Origin: Proteus vulgaris
GTDB lineage: Bacteria > Pseudomonadota > Gammaproteobacteria > Enterobacterales > Enterobacteriaceae
Direction: 5' to 3'
NCBI RefSeq assembly: GCF_023100685.1
Contig: NZ_CP090064.1
Location: 3,100,001-3,164,000, forward strand
Length of the DNA: 64,000 nucleotides
Every line of letters starts with the position of its first letter. The stretch's first letter is position 1. Positions 33,793 to 42,260 of this stretch are shown one piece after another. The notes beneath the pieces were generated by a model that was not told where the DNA came from, made no database searches, and saw only the letters and a list, made by a program, of their open reading frames with translations. The position numbers and the translations under genes are program-made.

Positions 33793-36700
33793 ATGTGGCA
33801 TTTTGGTCACTCGCATCGACAATCTATTATTGCTCTCTTTGTGCTGACAGGCTTCTTGCCTGTCACACAAGCCAGTGAAGAAACAACTGAAGCCTTTTTG
33901 CAAGAGCAAGTTAGATTAGGGACATCCACAGGAAATGAAGCTTTAGTGGCTCAATCGCTACATCGTTTATCTTTAATTAAACCCAATGATCCTGATATCC
34001 TATTAATGCAAATTCAGTTTGCTGTAAAACAGAAAGACAGTGCAAAAACACAACTGTTATTTACTCAATTAGGCACTCAATTTCCACAATCAGAGCAATA
34101 TCAGCGTGCAATAAAAACGTTATCATTAACAACAGATGAAAATCGGCAAAAACTACAAAGAGCCCAGCTTTATCGCACCGCTGGGCGTTATGATGATGCC
34201 TTAACTTTATACGATGAAATCTATCGGGGAATGCCACCTGATGAAACCTTAGCACTAGAGTATATCCAAGTGCTAATGCAATCCTCACTCGAGGATAAAA
34301 TAGAGCGACTCAATCAGGTTTATCGTCAATACTCTCAAAATGCAAAAATAGCGAGTATTTATCAGCAACAAACAACGATGGCAACAACAAGTAGTATGGC
34401 AAGCATAAAGCCTAAATCTGATGTTTCGTCATTGCCTCTCGTTACATTGAAGCAAAAAGTACGCCAGCAGCCTGATAATGCTGATATTGTAGGTGCCTTG
34501 GGGATACGCTATTCTCGTGCTAATCAACGTGGTGCAGCAATTTATTATCTTTCTCAGGCGTTAAAATTAGCGCCAAATCATGATAATAGTGGTCAATGGC
34601 GAACAATGTTGCAGTCTAATCAATATTGGTATTTGCTTTCAAAAGCAGATGATGCCCTATTAAAACAAGATTATGAAACAGCTGAGCGCTATTTCAATCA
34701 ACTTAATAAATTAAGCCCTTATGAAAGTGAACCTTATCTTGGCTTAGGTGATATCGCTGTCGCACAACGCCAATTGGAGATAGCGGAAAAACATTATTTA
34801 CAGGCATTAAAATATCAACCCAATCATCCTGCCACTTTACATAGCTTAGCGAAGCTTTATCGCCAACAGTCCCATGAAAAGGCACAACAATTTATTTCCC
34901 ATTTAACGCCAAGACAATATAAAAATTTAGCGGAAGATTATAGTTATATCATTTCTGGTATCAGACAAGATTTAGCTGCCGATGAAGAGCATAAAGAGCA
35001 ATATCTAAGTGCCATTGAAAAACGTAAGGCGATCGCTAAAGATTATCCTAATGATGTTTGGAATATTTATCGTCTTGCTGATGATTTATTAATGACACAA
35101 CAAACCAACGTTGCCGAAGAATATTTTAATCAATTAAATCGTCGTCTCCCTAATGACGCATCTCGCCTTTATGCTTATGCGCTATACCTGAACAAAACAG
35201 GCCGAGAAACACAGGCTCTTGATACACTAAAAATGATCCCTTTATCTCAACGTAGTGAAAGTATGAAAGCGTTAGATAGCCGATTACGTTCTGGTGAAAT
35301 ATTTGCACATGCTGAGTCTCTACGTGCAAAAGGACAAGAACAACAAGCCGTTGATTATCTTTTTGCTCATATTCCACCAGAGCAAAAAATACAGACTTAT
35401 TTACTATTAGCCAATTGGGCTGAAGAACGAAATAACCTTGAACAAGCCTTAAGTTATTATCATACCGCACTCAATTTAGAGCCCAACAATGAAACTGCAT
35501 TATTAGGCGCGACAGATATTGCCTTAGAGCAAGGGAAGAAAGCACAGGCAAAATATTATCTTGCTAAAATTGAAACCCTTTCACCCAACCAATTTAATAG
35601 CAATTCTCTTAGGCGCGTTGCTAATGCAGAAAAAGAGGTGGGTAATACAGAAAAAGCACAACATTACTTTGCGTATTTAACGCAACAAATCGAAAAAGAG
35701 CCGGATAGTGCTGATGCATTAGTGTTACGCGATATTGCACGTTTTCAGCGTGATGGACAACACCGTCAACAAGCCCACTATTATTATCAACAAGCCATGA
35801 TCAAAGACGGAATAACAGATAGATTGCCCAACGATAATATTGAATACACCACATTAATGCGTAATGACGAAAAAGATAATTGGTTATCTCGAAGCTTACG
35901 TGCCGATGCAGAATCACTCTATCGCCAGCAAGAATGGCGTTTTACACTGGAACATGATTATTGGGGCTCTAGTGGAAGTGAAGGCTATTCAAAATTACGT
36001 GCTCACACTACGATGTTACAACTTGATCATCCTGTTTATGATGGCCGTTTTTTTTGGCGGGCAGATTTAGTCAATCTCAACAGTGGTAAACTTGGCACAT
36101 CACCTTATGACTCTAAATTTGGAACTTGTTACCGTACAGGCTGCTTTCCTCTAGAGCAAAAAGCCTTTGGTGTCAGTCCTGCAATTGGTTGGGAAAATGA
36201 ACAATGGCAGTGGGATCTGGGTACAACACCATTAGGTTTTGAAGTGACAGACTGGGTTGGTAAAATTGCCTATAGTCATGATCTTTTTAATGTTGGTTGG
36301 ACACTTGATATTCATCGTCGCCCGGTTAATAGCTCTTTACTTGCTTTTGGTGGGCAAAGAGATATTTGGACAAACCAAACGTGGGGGGGGGTAAGAAGAA
36401 CCGGTATCCGTTTGAGTGGAAGTTATGATCTTGGTGGAAAAGACGGTTATTGGGGGGAGATTTCTGTTGATAAACTCACTGGTAAAAACGTTGAAGATAA
36501 TAGTAGTATCCGAGGTATGGGCGGCTACTATTACAAAGTTATCAATGAAAATAATCGTCGGGTTTCCGTAGGATTAAGTTCGATGCTTTGGCATTACGAT
36601 AAAGATTTAAGTGGCTATACCTTAGGCCAAGGTGGTTATTATAGCCCTCAAAAATATGTTTCTTTGGGAATACCGATTAATTATCGTGAACGCACTGAAA

Positions 36701-37101
36701 ACTGGTCTTGGGAATTATCAGGTTCTGTTTCTTGGTCCTACTCCCAAACTGATGACAGAAAACGCTATCCCTTACAAAATCTCGTCTCCGTCGATAAGTT
36801 TAATCGCTATATGAATGAACTTAGCCCCGAAGATCGAGAAGAAATGATGAAACTTTATTATCAAGAGCGCAATGCGGTTGATGAAGGTGACTCAGGTACT
36901 GGCGTTGGTTATACCGCAAGAGCATTAGTTGAACATCGCATTACACCGCATTGGTTTATCGGTGCAGCTATCGATATTCAACAAGCTAAAAACTATACCC
37001 CTAGCCATGCATTAATGTATTTACGTTATTCTTTTGATGGCTGGAACGGAGATTTAGATTTACCACCGAATCCGCTGATCCCTTACGCTGACTTTAAATA
37101 A
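33793..37101 (+). CDS. bcsC: Cellulose export outer membrane protein BcsC
   Basis: BcsC carries the glucan across the periplasm and outer membrane. The 1102-aa product has a signal peptide (residues 1-27, ending TQAS), a long stretch of TPR repeats to about residue 750 (e.g. AIYYLSQALKLAPNHDN, AEKHYLQALKYQPNHPATL, ALSYYHTALNLEPNNETAL), and a C-terminal beta-barrel of about 340 residues with many aromatic-Gly strands, from WRFTLEHDYWGSSGSEGYS to the end. It is about 55 residues shorter than the E. coli protein. The last residue is Lys after YADF, unusual for an outer membrane barrel. It ends the operon. Confidence 0.93.
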   Translation: MWHFGHSHRQSIIALFVLTGFLPVTQASEETTEAFLQEQVRLGTSTGNEALVAQSLHRLSLIKPNDPDILLMQIQFAVKQKDSAKTQLLFTQLGTQFPQSEQYQRAIKTLSLTTDENRQKLQRAQLYRTAGRYDDALTLYDEIYRGMPPDETLALEYIQVLMQSSLEDKIERLNQVYRQYSQNAKIASIYQQQTTMATTSSMASIKPKSDVSSLPLVTLKQKVRQQPDNADIVGALGIRYSRANQRGAAIYYLSQALKLAPNHDNSGQWRTMLQSNQYWYLLSKADDALLKQDYETAERYFNQLNKLSPYESEPYLGLGDIAVAQRQLEIAEKHYLQALKYQPNHPATLHSLAKLYRQQSHEKAQQFISHLTPRQYKNLAEDYSYIISGIRQDLAADEEHKEQYLSAIEKRKAIAKDYPNDVWNIYRLADDLLMTQQTNVAEEYFNQLNRRLPNDASRLYAYALYLNKTGRETQALDTLKMIPLSQRSESMKALDSRLRSGEIFAHAESLRAKGQEQQAVDYLFAHIPPEQKIQTYLLLANWAEERNNLEQALSYYHTALNLEPNNETALLGATDIALEQGKKAQAKYYLAKIETLSPNQFNSNSLRRVANAEKEVGNTEKAQHYFAYLTQQIEKEPDSADALVLRDIARFQRDGQHRQQAHYYYQQAMIKDGITDRLPNDNIEYTTLMRNDEKDNWLSRSLRADAESLYRQQEWRFTLEHDYWGSSGSEGYSKLRAHTTMLQLDHPVYDGRFFWRADLVNLNSGKLGTSPYDSKFGTCYRTGCFPLEQKAFGVSPAIGWENEQWQWDLGTTPLGFEVTDWVGKIAYSHDLFNVGWTLDIHRRPVNSSLLAFGGQRDIWTNQTWGGVRRTGIRLSGSYDLGGKDGYWGEISVDKLTGKNVEDNSSIRGMGGYYYKVINENNRRVSVGLSSMLWHYDKDLSGYTLGQGGYYSPQKYVSLGIPINYRERTENWSWELSGSVSWSYSQTDDRKRYPLQNLVSVDKFNRYMNELSPEDREEMMKLYYQERNAVDEGDSGTGVGYTARALVEHRITPHWFIGAAIDIQQAKNYTPSHALMYLRYSFDGWNGDLDLPPNPLIPYADFK

Positions 37102-37120
37102 TGTTCAACTCGTCAGACAC

Positions 37121-37147
37121 AAACGGGAAGCCTAGAGCTTCCCGTTT
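37121..37147. terminator. Terminator between bcsC and the convergent sulfur-transporter genes
   Basis: AAACGGGAAGC pairs perfectly with GCTTCCCGTTT around CTAGA. It starts about 20 bp after the bcsC stop and precedes convergent genes, so it may serve both directions. Confidence 0.8.
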
Positions 37148-37182
37148 AATATTTCCACAAATATAGACAGATTACATTACCA

Positions 37183-37596
37183 TTACGGTGCTTTACGCAA
37201 AAAACCGACTAACAACCAACCAGCAATCATTGCAAGAACAAATAAAATACCTTGATAAAATCCCGCACCCGCTAATACCAAACTTGGGCCTGGGCAAATC
37301 CCAGCTAATCCCCAGCCAATCCCAAATAACACACTTCCCAATACGAGAGGTTTATCAATAACCTTATTGGTTGGAATATTTAAAGGGCAGGCTAATATGC
37401 TTTGTTGTCTACGGCGTGTTAATTGGTAGCCAATAATACTGACAACAAGACCCACCCCCATGATTATCAATAAAGAAGGATCCCAGTTTCCTGTAATATC
37501 CAAAAATCCTAAGATTTTTTGCGGGTTACTCATCCCACCCACGATCAACCCTGCACTAAATAGAAGGCCACAAAGAAAAGCAACGAACTTTGTCAT
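37183..37596 (-). CDS. YeeE/YedE family membrane protein (PmpA/PmpB type), half 2
   Basis: A 137-aa inner membrane protein with four predicted helices and the cysteine motif GIGWGLAGICPGPSL of the YeeE/YedE (thiosulfate/sulfur transport) family. It pairs with the gene at 37601-38035, whose stop is 4 bp upstream; together they make the two-part version of a fused YeeE. In related bacteria such pairs (PmpA/PmpB) sit with BigR-type repressors and are proposed to move sulfur compounds. The exact substrate is inferred, not shown here. Confidence 0.8.
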   Translation of the reverse strand: MTKFVAFLCGLLFSAGLIVGGMSNPQKILGFLDITGNWDPSLLIIMGVGLVVSIIGYQLTRRRQQSILACPLNIPTNKVIDKPLVLGSVLFGIGWGLAGICPGPSLVLAGAGFYQGILFVLAMIAGWLLVGFLRKAP

Positions 37597-37600
37597 TTTA

Positions 37601-38035
37601 TTAGCCTCCTATTACATGACGCTGAATATAAACAGTGATAAAAGCCGTCACCATAAACACTATCACAGCAACTATAGAACGACGCGATAATCGAGCTAAT
37701 CCACAAATACCATGACCGCTAGTGCAACCATTACCTAAACGTGTACCGGCTCCCACCAGCACACCTGCAATAATCAACATCCAAGGCGATGTTTCAATCA
37801 CTGGCGCTAAAGGTTTATCAAAAAAATAAAACAGTGTCGGTGCGATTAACATGCCAATTAAGAATGCCCAACGCCAACCATTACCCTGCTGTTTTGTTGA
37901 TAAAATACCACCTAAAATTCCACTTATTCCTGCGATGCGACCATTAAATAACAATAAAATAGCGGCAGCCGCACCTATCATTAGTCCACCTATTGCCGCA
38001 CTTAAAGGCGTAAAGTGAACCCAATCTATATTCAT
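37601..38035 (-). CDS. YeeE/YedE family membrane protein (PmpA/PmpB type), half 1
   Basis: A 144-aa membrane protein with four helices and the motif GTRLGNGCTSGHGICGLARLS, the cysteine signature of the N-terminal half of YeeE/YedE transporters. In the YeeE family these buried cysteines are proposed to relay thiosulfate across the membrane. It lies 3 bp after the ArsR-type repressor gene and 4 bp before its partner, so the three form one operon. Confidence 0.82.
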   Translation of the reverse strand: MNIDWVHFTPLSAAIGGLMIGAAAAILLLFNGRIAGISGILGGILSTKQQGNGWRWAFLIGMLIAPTLFYFFDKPLAPVIETSPWMLIIAGVLVGAGTRLGNGCTSGHGICGLARLSRRSIVAVIVFMVTAFITVYIQRHVIGG

Positions 38036-38038
38036 AAC

Positions 38039-38362
38039 TTAACCTGCTATAGGACAATAAAGCTGATAAAGCGTATTAAGAAGCACTAATACTTTTTCAT
38101 CAGCAATAGAATAGAAGATACGTTTCCCATCACGACGAGTATTCACTAATCCTTCATTGCGTAAAACAGTCAGTTGTTGAGAAAGTGTTGGTTGACGTAT
38201 ACCTAAACTTTCTTCTAATTCACTCACACTTTTTTCGCCCTGACTTAATTGACACAATAATAAGAGGCGATCGCCATTCCCTAGCGTCTTAAGCATGCTA
38301 GACGCTTCATTAGCCGCCAATTTCATTGCATCTAATAAATCAGGTTGAACTCGTTGTGTCAT
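38039..38362 (-). CDS. ArsR-family sulfur-responsive repressor (BigR/SqrR-like)
   Basis: A 107-aa winged-helix regulator (ELEESLGIRQPTLSQQLTVLRNEGLVNTRRDGKRIFY). Two cysteines, one in LLLLCQLSQ and one at the C-terminus in LYQLYCPIAG, are in the places of the dithiol switch of BigR and SqrR, which sense persulfides and derepress sulfur genes. I chose the start MTQRVQ at 38362, because GGAG lies six bases upstream; an ATG six codons earlier would lie before this ribosome site. It is first in an operon with the two YeeE/YedE genes, so autoregulation is likely. Confidence 0.82.
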   Translation of the reverse strand: MTQRVQPDLLDAMKLAANEASSMLKTLGNGDRLLLLCQLSQGEKSVSELEESLGIRQPTLSQQLTVLRNEGLVNTRRDGKRIFYSIADEKVLVLLNTLYQLYCPIAG

Positions 38363-38377
38363 GGTAAACTCCATAAT

Positions 38378-38414
38378 CAATATACTTTTTAATAATATGT
38401 TAATTTATATATTG
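38378..38414 (-). promoter_or_regulatory. Possible operator/promoter of the BigR-like operon
   Basis: CAATATA (38378-38384) and TATATTG (38408-38414) are perfect inverted arms around a pure AT stretch, directly upstream of the repressor start. BigR-type proteins bind AT-rich palindromes overlapping their own promoter. The motif is low in complexity, so chance is not excluded. Confidence 0.35.
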
Positions 38415-38467
38415 TGCAAGTTTTCTTTTTATTGCGTGTTTGTATAAGGCGCTATATGCTCTGTAAC

Positions 38468-38983
38468 ATGAAAACGGTAAGAGTCCCCATCGCCTTAGTG
38501 CAAAGCGTTATGCGAACACTGCGTGAAAAATTGCAGCAGGCTAATCTTTATCTTAATACAAATTACCCAGAACCTACTCTACATTATAATCAGAGAGGAA
38601 CTATTGCAGGCAGTGCCTATTATGCAAATTGGGAAATCCGTATTAATCCTACATTATTGATTGAAAATAAACAGAATTTTATTGAGGAAGTTATTCCTCA
38701 TGAACTGGCGCACTTATTAGTTAATCGCCATTTCGGCCGCGTAGCGCCTCATGGAAAAGAGTGGAAATGGATGATGGAAACAGTATTAGGCGTTTCGGCT
38801 AAACGTACCCATCATTTTGATGTTAGTACCGTTAAAGCCAAAACCTTTCGTTATGCTTGCCAATGTGAAGAAGAACATCAGCTTACAATTCGACGTCATA
38901 ACAAGGTATTACGTGGTGAAACTCAATATCGTTGCCGTCATTGTCAGTCAATTTTGCAATTTAAAGAACACGAACTCGTGTAG
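38468..38983 (+). CDS. sprT: SprT family zinc metalloprotease-like protein
   Basis: SprT is a small conserved protein with an HExxH zinc motif (here PHELAHLL), related to the protease domain of eukaryotic Spartan. Its role in bacteria is poorly known. The 171-aa product matches E. coli Spr[21 protein letters not shown], then [22 protein letters not shown], and a C-terminal zinc ribbon with cysteines in [11 protein letters not shown] and YRCRHCQ. I start at ATG 38468 (MKTVRVPIA), matching the family; the ribosome site is weak. In E. coli it is close to metK, a link broken here by about 13 kb. Confidence 0.92.
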   Translation: MKTVRVPIALVQSVMRTLREKLQQANLYLNTNYPEPTLHYNQRGTIAGSAYYANWEIRINPTLLIENKQNFIEEVIPHELAHLLVNRHFGRVAPHGKEWKWMMETVLGVSAKRTHHFDVSTVKAKTFRYACQCEEEHQLTIRRHNKVLRGETQYRCRHCQSILQFKEHELV

Positions 38984-38991
38984 ATAAAAAT

Positions 38992-39025
38992 AAAGCCGAT
39001 GTGTTAGTTAAATCACATCGGCTTT
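38992..39025. terminator. Bidirectional terminator between sprT and mgtE
   Basis: AAAGCCGATGTG (38992-39003) pairs perfectly with CACATCGGCTTT (39014-39025). It lies between convergent genes, with A runs before and T-rich sequence after it. Confidence 0.85.
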
Positions 39026-39053
39026 ATCTTGAAAATGAATATGTAGGATTGTC

Positions 39054-40127
39054 TTAGGCAAACTCGCTCATCACATGAGATGCAATTTCAAAGTAAATAA
39101 TAAGACCTGTACCATCAATTAACGTTGCGATAAACGGTGCTGACACAACGGCTGGATCAATCCCTAAACGCTTTAATACCATTGGAATAACAGACGAAAC
39201 AATTGCACTCCAAACGGTAATGGAAACAAGTGTTAATCCAACAACAATCATCACTTCCATTCCAACGCCTAAGAACCAAGCTCGTACAAAACCTGCGATC
39301 CCCATGGTTAACGCAACCATGATAGATGTTGTTATCTCTTTTCTTAAAACAGACCACACGTTGCGTAAGCTAACTTCACCTAACGCCATCGCACGAACAA
39401 GCGTTGAGGTAATTTGTGTTCCGCTATTTCCCCCAGTACCAATCAGTAATGGAATAAAGAATGCCAATGAAATAGCGGCTTCTAGTCTATCTTCAAAAGC
39501 ATGTAATACCGTACTGGTATACGCTTCTGCCACAAACAGCATCAATAACCATACAACACGTTTACGCCATAATGTTACTGGACTGGTTTCTAAATAAGGC
39601 TGCTCTAATGGTGACGTTGCCCCTTGCATCTGTGCATCAAGGGTATTTTCATCTTCAATCAATTCCGCAATATCTTGAGGACGTAACACACCCACTAATT
39701 TTCCAAAATGCATCACAGGCACACTGTCTAAACCGCTATGGCTAATCAATTGATACACATCATGTCGATTCTGTTCAGGTGATACAGAGAAAAAAGTTTG
39801 ACGCATAACATCAGACACAAACAGATCATTTGCCGCGGTTAATAATGATTTAACAGGTAAAATTCCATTAAGATAATTATCTTTATCAACAACATAGAGA
39901 TAGGTTGGAATTAATTCATCTTTTAAATCATTAACCAGTTGGGTTTTTACATTCTCAACTGAATCGGCAACAGAAACCGCAATATAAGACTGGCTCATAT
40001 ATGCGCTAACCGTTGTATCATCTTTTAAACGATTGTATTGATCTTGTGTTGAATTATTTTGTGGTGTGTTTAAGGATGCATCTGCAACTAAGACAGCATC
40101 CATTTTGTTTTGAGTATTGAAAGTCAT
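39054..40127 (-). CDS. mgtE: MgtE-family magnesium transporter without the N-terminal domain
   Basis: A Mg2+ channel/transporter of the MgtE family. The 357-aa protein has two CBS domains (about residues 38-160), a linker helix and five membrane helices (about 185-355) with the pore motif PLLIGTGGNSGTQ and the DPAVVSAPFIATLIDGTGLIIYF signature. Typical MgtE proteins are about 450 aa and start with a superhelical N-domain; here that domain is replaced by about 35 polar residues. The ATG follows a GGAACCAC stretch. An M-box riboswitch upstream supports a role in Mg2+ supply. Confidence 0.9.
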   Translation of the reverse strand: MTFNTQNKMDAVLVADASLNTPQNNSTQDQYNRLKDDTTVSAYMSQSYIAVSVADSVENVKTQLVNDLKDELIPTYLYVVDKDNYLNGILPVKSLLTAANDLFVSDVMRQTFFSVSPEQNRHDVYQLISHSGLDSVPVMHFGKLVGVLRPQDIAELIEDENTLDAQMQGATSPLEQPYLETSPVTLWRKRVVWLLMLFVAEAYTSTVLHAFEDRLEAAISLAFFIPLLIGTGGNSGTQITSTLVRAMALGEVSLRNVWSVLRKEITTSIMVALTMGIAGFVRAWFLGVGMEVMIVVGLTLVSITVWSAIVSSVIPMVLKRLGIDPAVVSAPFIATLIDGTGLIIYFEIASHVMSEFA

Positions 40128-40199
40128 TTTTGTGGTTCCCTATTACTGTTTGTGTTTAGCAAATCAGTTCTCCATAGGGGCGAAACCAGAAGCGAGAAT

Positions 40200-40372
40200 G
40201 CAAAAGCTATCTACACGTCTCGGTTTTAGCACTATACAACGTATCCGATGAATACTGGAAGTTACATGGGGATATACCTTCGGTCGATATATCCTGTCCT
40301 AATCTTGGGCGTCTCTCGACGTCGTCAGATCAGTAACCTGTGTTTGTATAGGAGCCTCGCCTAACGAGATAC
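40200..40372 (-). promoter_or_regulatory. M-box (ykoK leader) magnesium riboswitch
   Basis: Minus-strand RNA from 40372 carries the M-box consensus in order: CGTTAGGCGAGGCTCCTATA, ACAAACACAGG, GACGTCGAGAGACGCC, a paired GGATATATCGACC/GGTATATCC arm, and TTGTATAGTGCTAAAACCGAGACG. M-boxes bind Mg2+ and shut off Mg-transporter genes when Mg2+ is ample. It lies between a -10/-35 pair and mgtE. I see no clear terminator with a U-tract before the ATG, so control may act on translation or by Rho; the end of the expression platform is not defined. Confidence 0.95.
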
Positions 40373-40399
40373 TGCCATTTTCTTGCGAATGCGGCGCGC

Positions 40400-40427
40400 A
40401 TTATAACCACTCACACTATAATGGAAA
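40400..40427 (-). promoter_or_regulatory. Promoter of the M-box/mgtE transcript
   Basis: On the minus strand TTTCCA (40427-40422), a 16-bp spacer and a perfect TATAAT (40405-40400). Transcription would begin about 20 nt before the conserved M-box sequence. The -35 is weak. Confidence 0.6.
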
Positions 40428-40591
40428 GCACGATAACGATTTTGTTTAAGTTCTATTGAAAATGACGCCAAGAATATTCATCATACAATTAAATAATATA
40501 ATTCCATTTGGAACTAATATATAAAAAAGAAATAAACCTCTTCTACGAAAGTGAAAATCGCATAATCAGAGATAATCTGTTTATTAATTGA

Positions 40592-40927
40592 TTATTTAAA
40601 TGCTAATTTTTGCACTTTTATTTCTTCTGCCTGTGAAAATATCTCTTTTACTGTTTTACCATCTAATGATTGGCACATTTTGCGGGTGATCATATCGCCA
40701 TTCTTATGACGCCCTGCAATCACTAAATCATTAAAATTAATATCATTAAGGATCGCTAATTCTATTGCTTCATCAAAACGCGCTTGCTCATCGAGGGGGA
40801 GAGAATTACGCATTTCAACAATTGACATACGTAATGACTCTACATTAGAGCCATCAAGGGTTTGTTGAGGTTTTTCACAGCCAGATAACACGACACTAAA
40901 TAAACAAATAACTAACAATTTTTTCAT
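40592..40927 (-). CDS. Small lipoprotein, DUF6694-like
   Basis: A 111-aa lipoprotein with signal peptide MKKLLVICLFSVVLSGC; the lipobox LSGC puts the lipidated Cys at residue 17, followed by EKPQQ, so it is probably kept in or sent through the envelope. The mature part is mostly helical (TLDGSNVESLRMSIVEMRNSL...) and resembles small enterobacterial lipoproteins of unknown function. I start at ATG 40927, since GGGGGG lies just upstream; six more codons would be open. It is a single gene between mgtE and hcr. Confidence 0.75.
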   Translation of the reverse strand: MKKLLVICLFSVVLSGCEKPQQTLDGSNVESLRMSIVEMRNSLPLDEQARFDEAIELAILNDINFNDLVIAGRHKNGDMITRKMCQSLDGKTVKEIFSQAEEIKVQKLAFK

Positions 40928-41126
40928 ATATCCCCCCTTACCCAATCAATGGTTTAAATAATAGCAGAATGTTTATAAGGAAACTCCACACTGATTAAAA
41001 TATATTTTTATTAACTCTCCCATTTCAATATTCTTATTATTCTGAATAAATAAAAAGGGAGTTTAAATTAAAATAAAGGGGGGTATTTTCCAGATTAATG
41101 CCACATTTAATGGGAAGAATAGACAT

Positions 41127-41154
41127 AAAAAACCCCGTTAATAAATTAACAGGG
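41127..41154 (-). terminator. Terminator of hcp-hcr
   Basis: On the minus strand CCCTGTTAAT pairs with ATTAACGGGG, followed by TTTTTTAT. It begins about 45 bp after the hcr stop. Confidence 0.82.
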
Positions 41155-41198
41155 CAAAAAAATAGAAGAATAGAAGGAAAGAGTTTAATAAAAAGCGA

Positions 41199-42203
41199 TT
41201 ATGCTAGCTCAACATCACCCTTTAAACGGCAACTACACGCTAACACGTAACCTTGCGCAATCTCTTCAGGCGTTAATGTACTGGTGCTGGAAACATCATA
41301 ATCACCACTAACAATTCTCGTTTTACAACTGCCACAAACACCTGCACGACAAGCAGCAAAAACGGGTACTTTATTCTCTTCCATTGCCGTTAACAAAGTG
41401 ACACCAACAGGAACTTTAATTTGCGATAATGGATGACGAATAGTCATGGTTAATTGTTCATTTTCATCAACGCAAACGGGTTCATCACCAAAACGTTCCA
41501 TAAAGATATTCTCAGCAGGTACGCCAAGATTTCTTGCAAAACGTCCTGTATCTTCCATGTAACTATTTGGGCCACAACACATAACAGTGCGACTCGCAAT
41601 ATCAGGTACTAACGCAGCTAATTTTTCTTGAGAAATGCGACCACTAAATATCCCTTTATTGTCAGGTAATTTAGGCATCATAATAAAATTGAGATTATAG
41701 GGATACGCATTGGCTAATTCGATCCACTCTTTCTCAAAGATAAACTGGCTTTGCTCACGAATATTAAAAATAACAGTGATATCTGCTTTAGGTTGAGTAT
41801 TTAGCAACCAGCGTGTCATCGACATCACAGGGGTAACACCACACCCTGCAGCTAACATTAAATAGCGAGCATCTTCTTTTCCTGCACAAGTAAACTCACC
41901 TTGGGCATCAGATAACCAAAGATAATCACCAGGTTTTACTTGTGATGTTAACCAACCTGACCCGATACCATTTTCTAAACGGCGGACAGTTAAAGTGACA
42001 AAAGGGCTTAATCCTGGAGAAGATGAAATGGTATAAGCACGCATTGTTTCATCACTATTATTGATACTAACCAATGCAAATTGGCCTGGTTTGTATGAAT
42101 AAAAATCGTGATTAATTAAATTTAGTGTCCACACTTCAGGGGTTTCCTGAACAATTGAGTGAACCTGCATACGATTAGGACAAAGGGAACTTGGCATCGT
42201 CAT
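41199..42203 (-). CDS. hcr: NADH oxidoreductase Hcr
   Basis: Hcr passes electrons from NADH to the hybrid-cluster protein Hcp. The 334-aa product has a ferredoxin-reductase FAD domain (RAYTISSSPGL at about 54-64), an NAD-binding domain (LAAGCGVTPVMSM) and a C-terminal plant-type [2Fe-2S] ferredoxin with CRAGVCGSCKT plus a later Cys in VLACSC. The start follows AAGGAATAAATATCC; an ATG at the third codon is an alternative. It lies 57 bp after hcp on the same strand, which is the standard operon. Confidence 0.94.
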   Translation of the reverse strand: MTMPSSLCPNRMQVHSIVQETPEVWTLNLINHDFYSYKPGQFALVSINNSDETMRAYTISSSPGLSPFVTLTVRRLENGIGSGWLTSQVKPGDYLWLSDAQGEFTCAGKEDARYLMLAAGCGVTPVMSMTRWLLNTQPKADITVIFNIREQSQFIFEKEWIELANAYPYNLNFIMMPKLPDNKGIFSGRISQEKLAALVPDIASRTVMCCGPNSYMEDTGRFARNLGVPAENIFMERFGDEPVCVDENEQLTMTIRHPLSQIKVPVGVTLLTAMEENKVPVFAACRAGVCGSCKTRIVSGDYDVSSTSTLTPEEIAQGYVLACSCRLKGDVELA

Positions 42204-42260
42204 GGATATTTATTCCTTACCGAAGCCCGTAGGCTTCGGCAATGATGATGAATTAAACGA

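Noticed and set aside
39220..39597. 125-codon ORF antisense to mgtE
   Set aside because: Lies over the conserved membrane domain of mgtE and has no support of its own.
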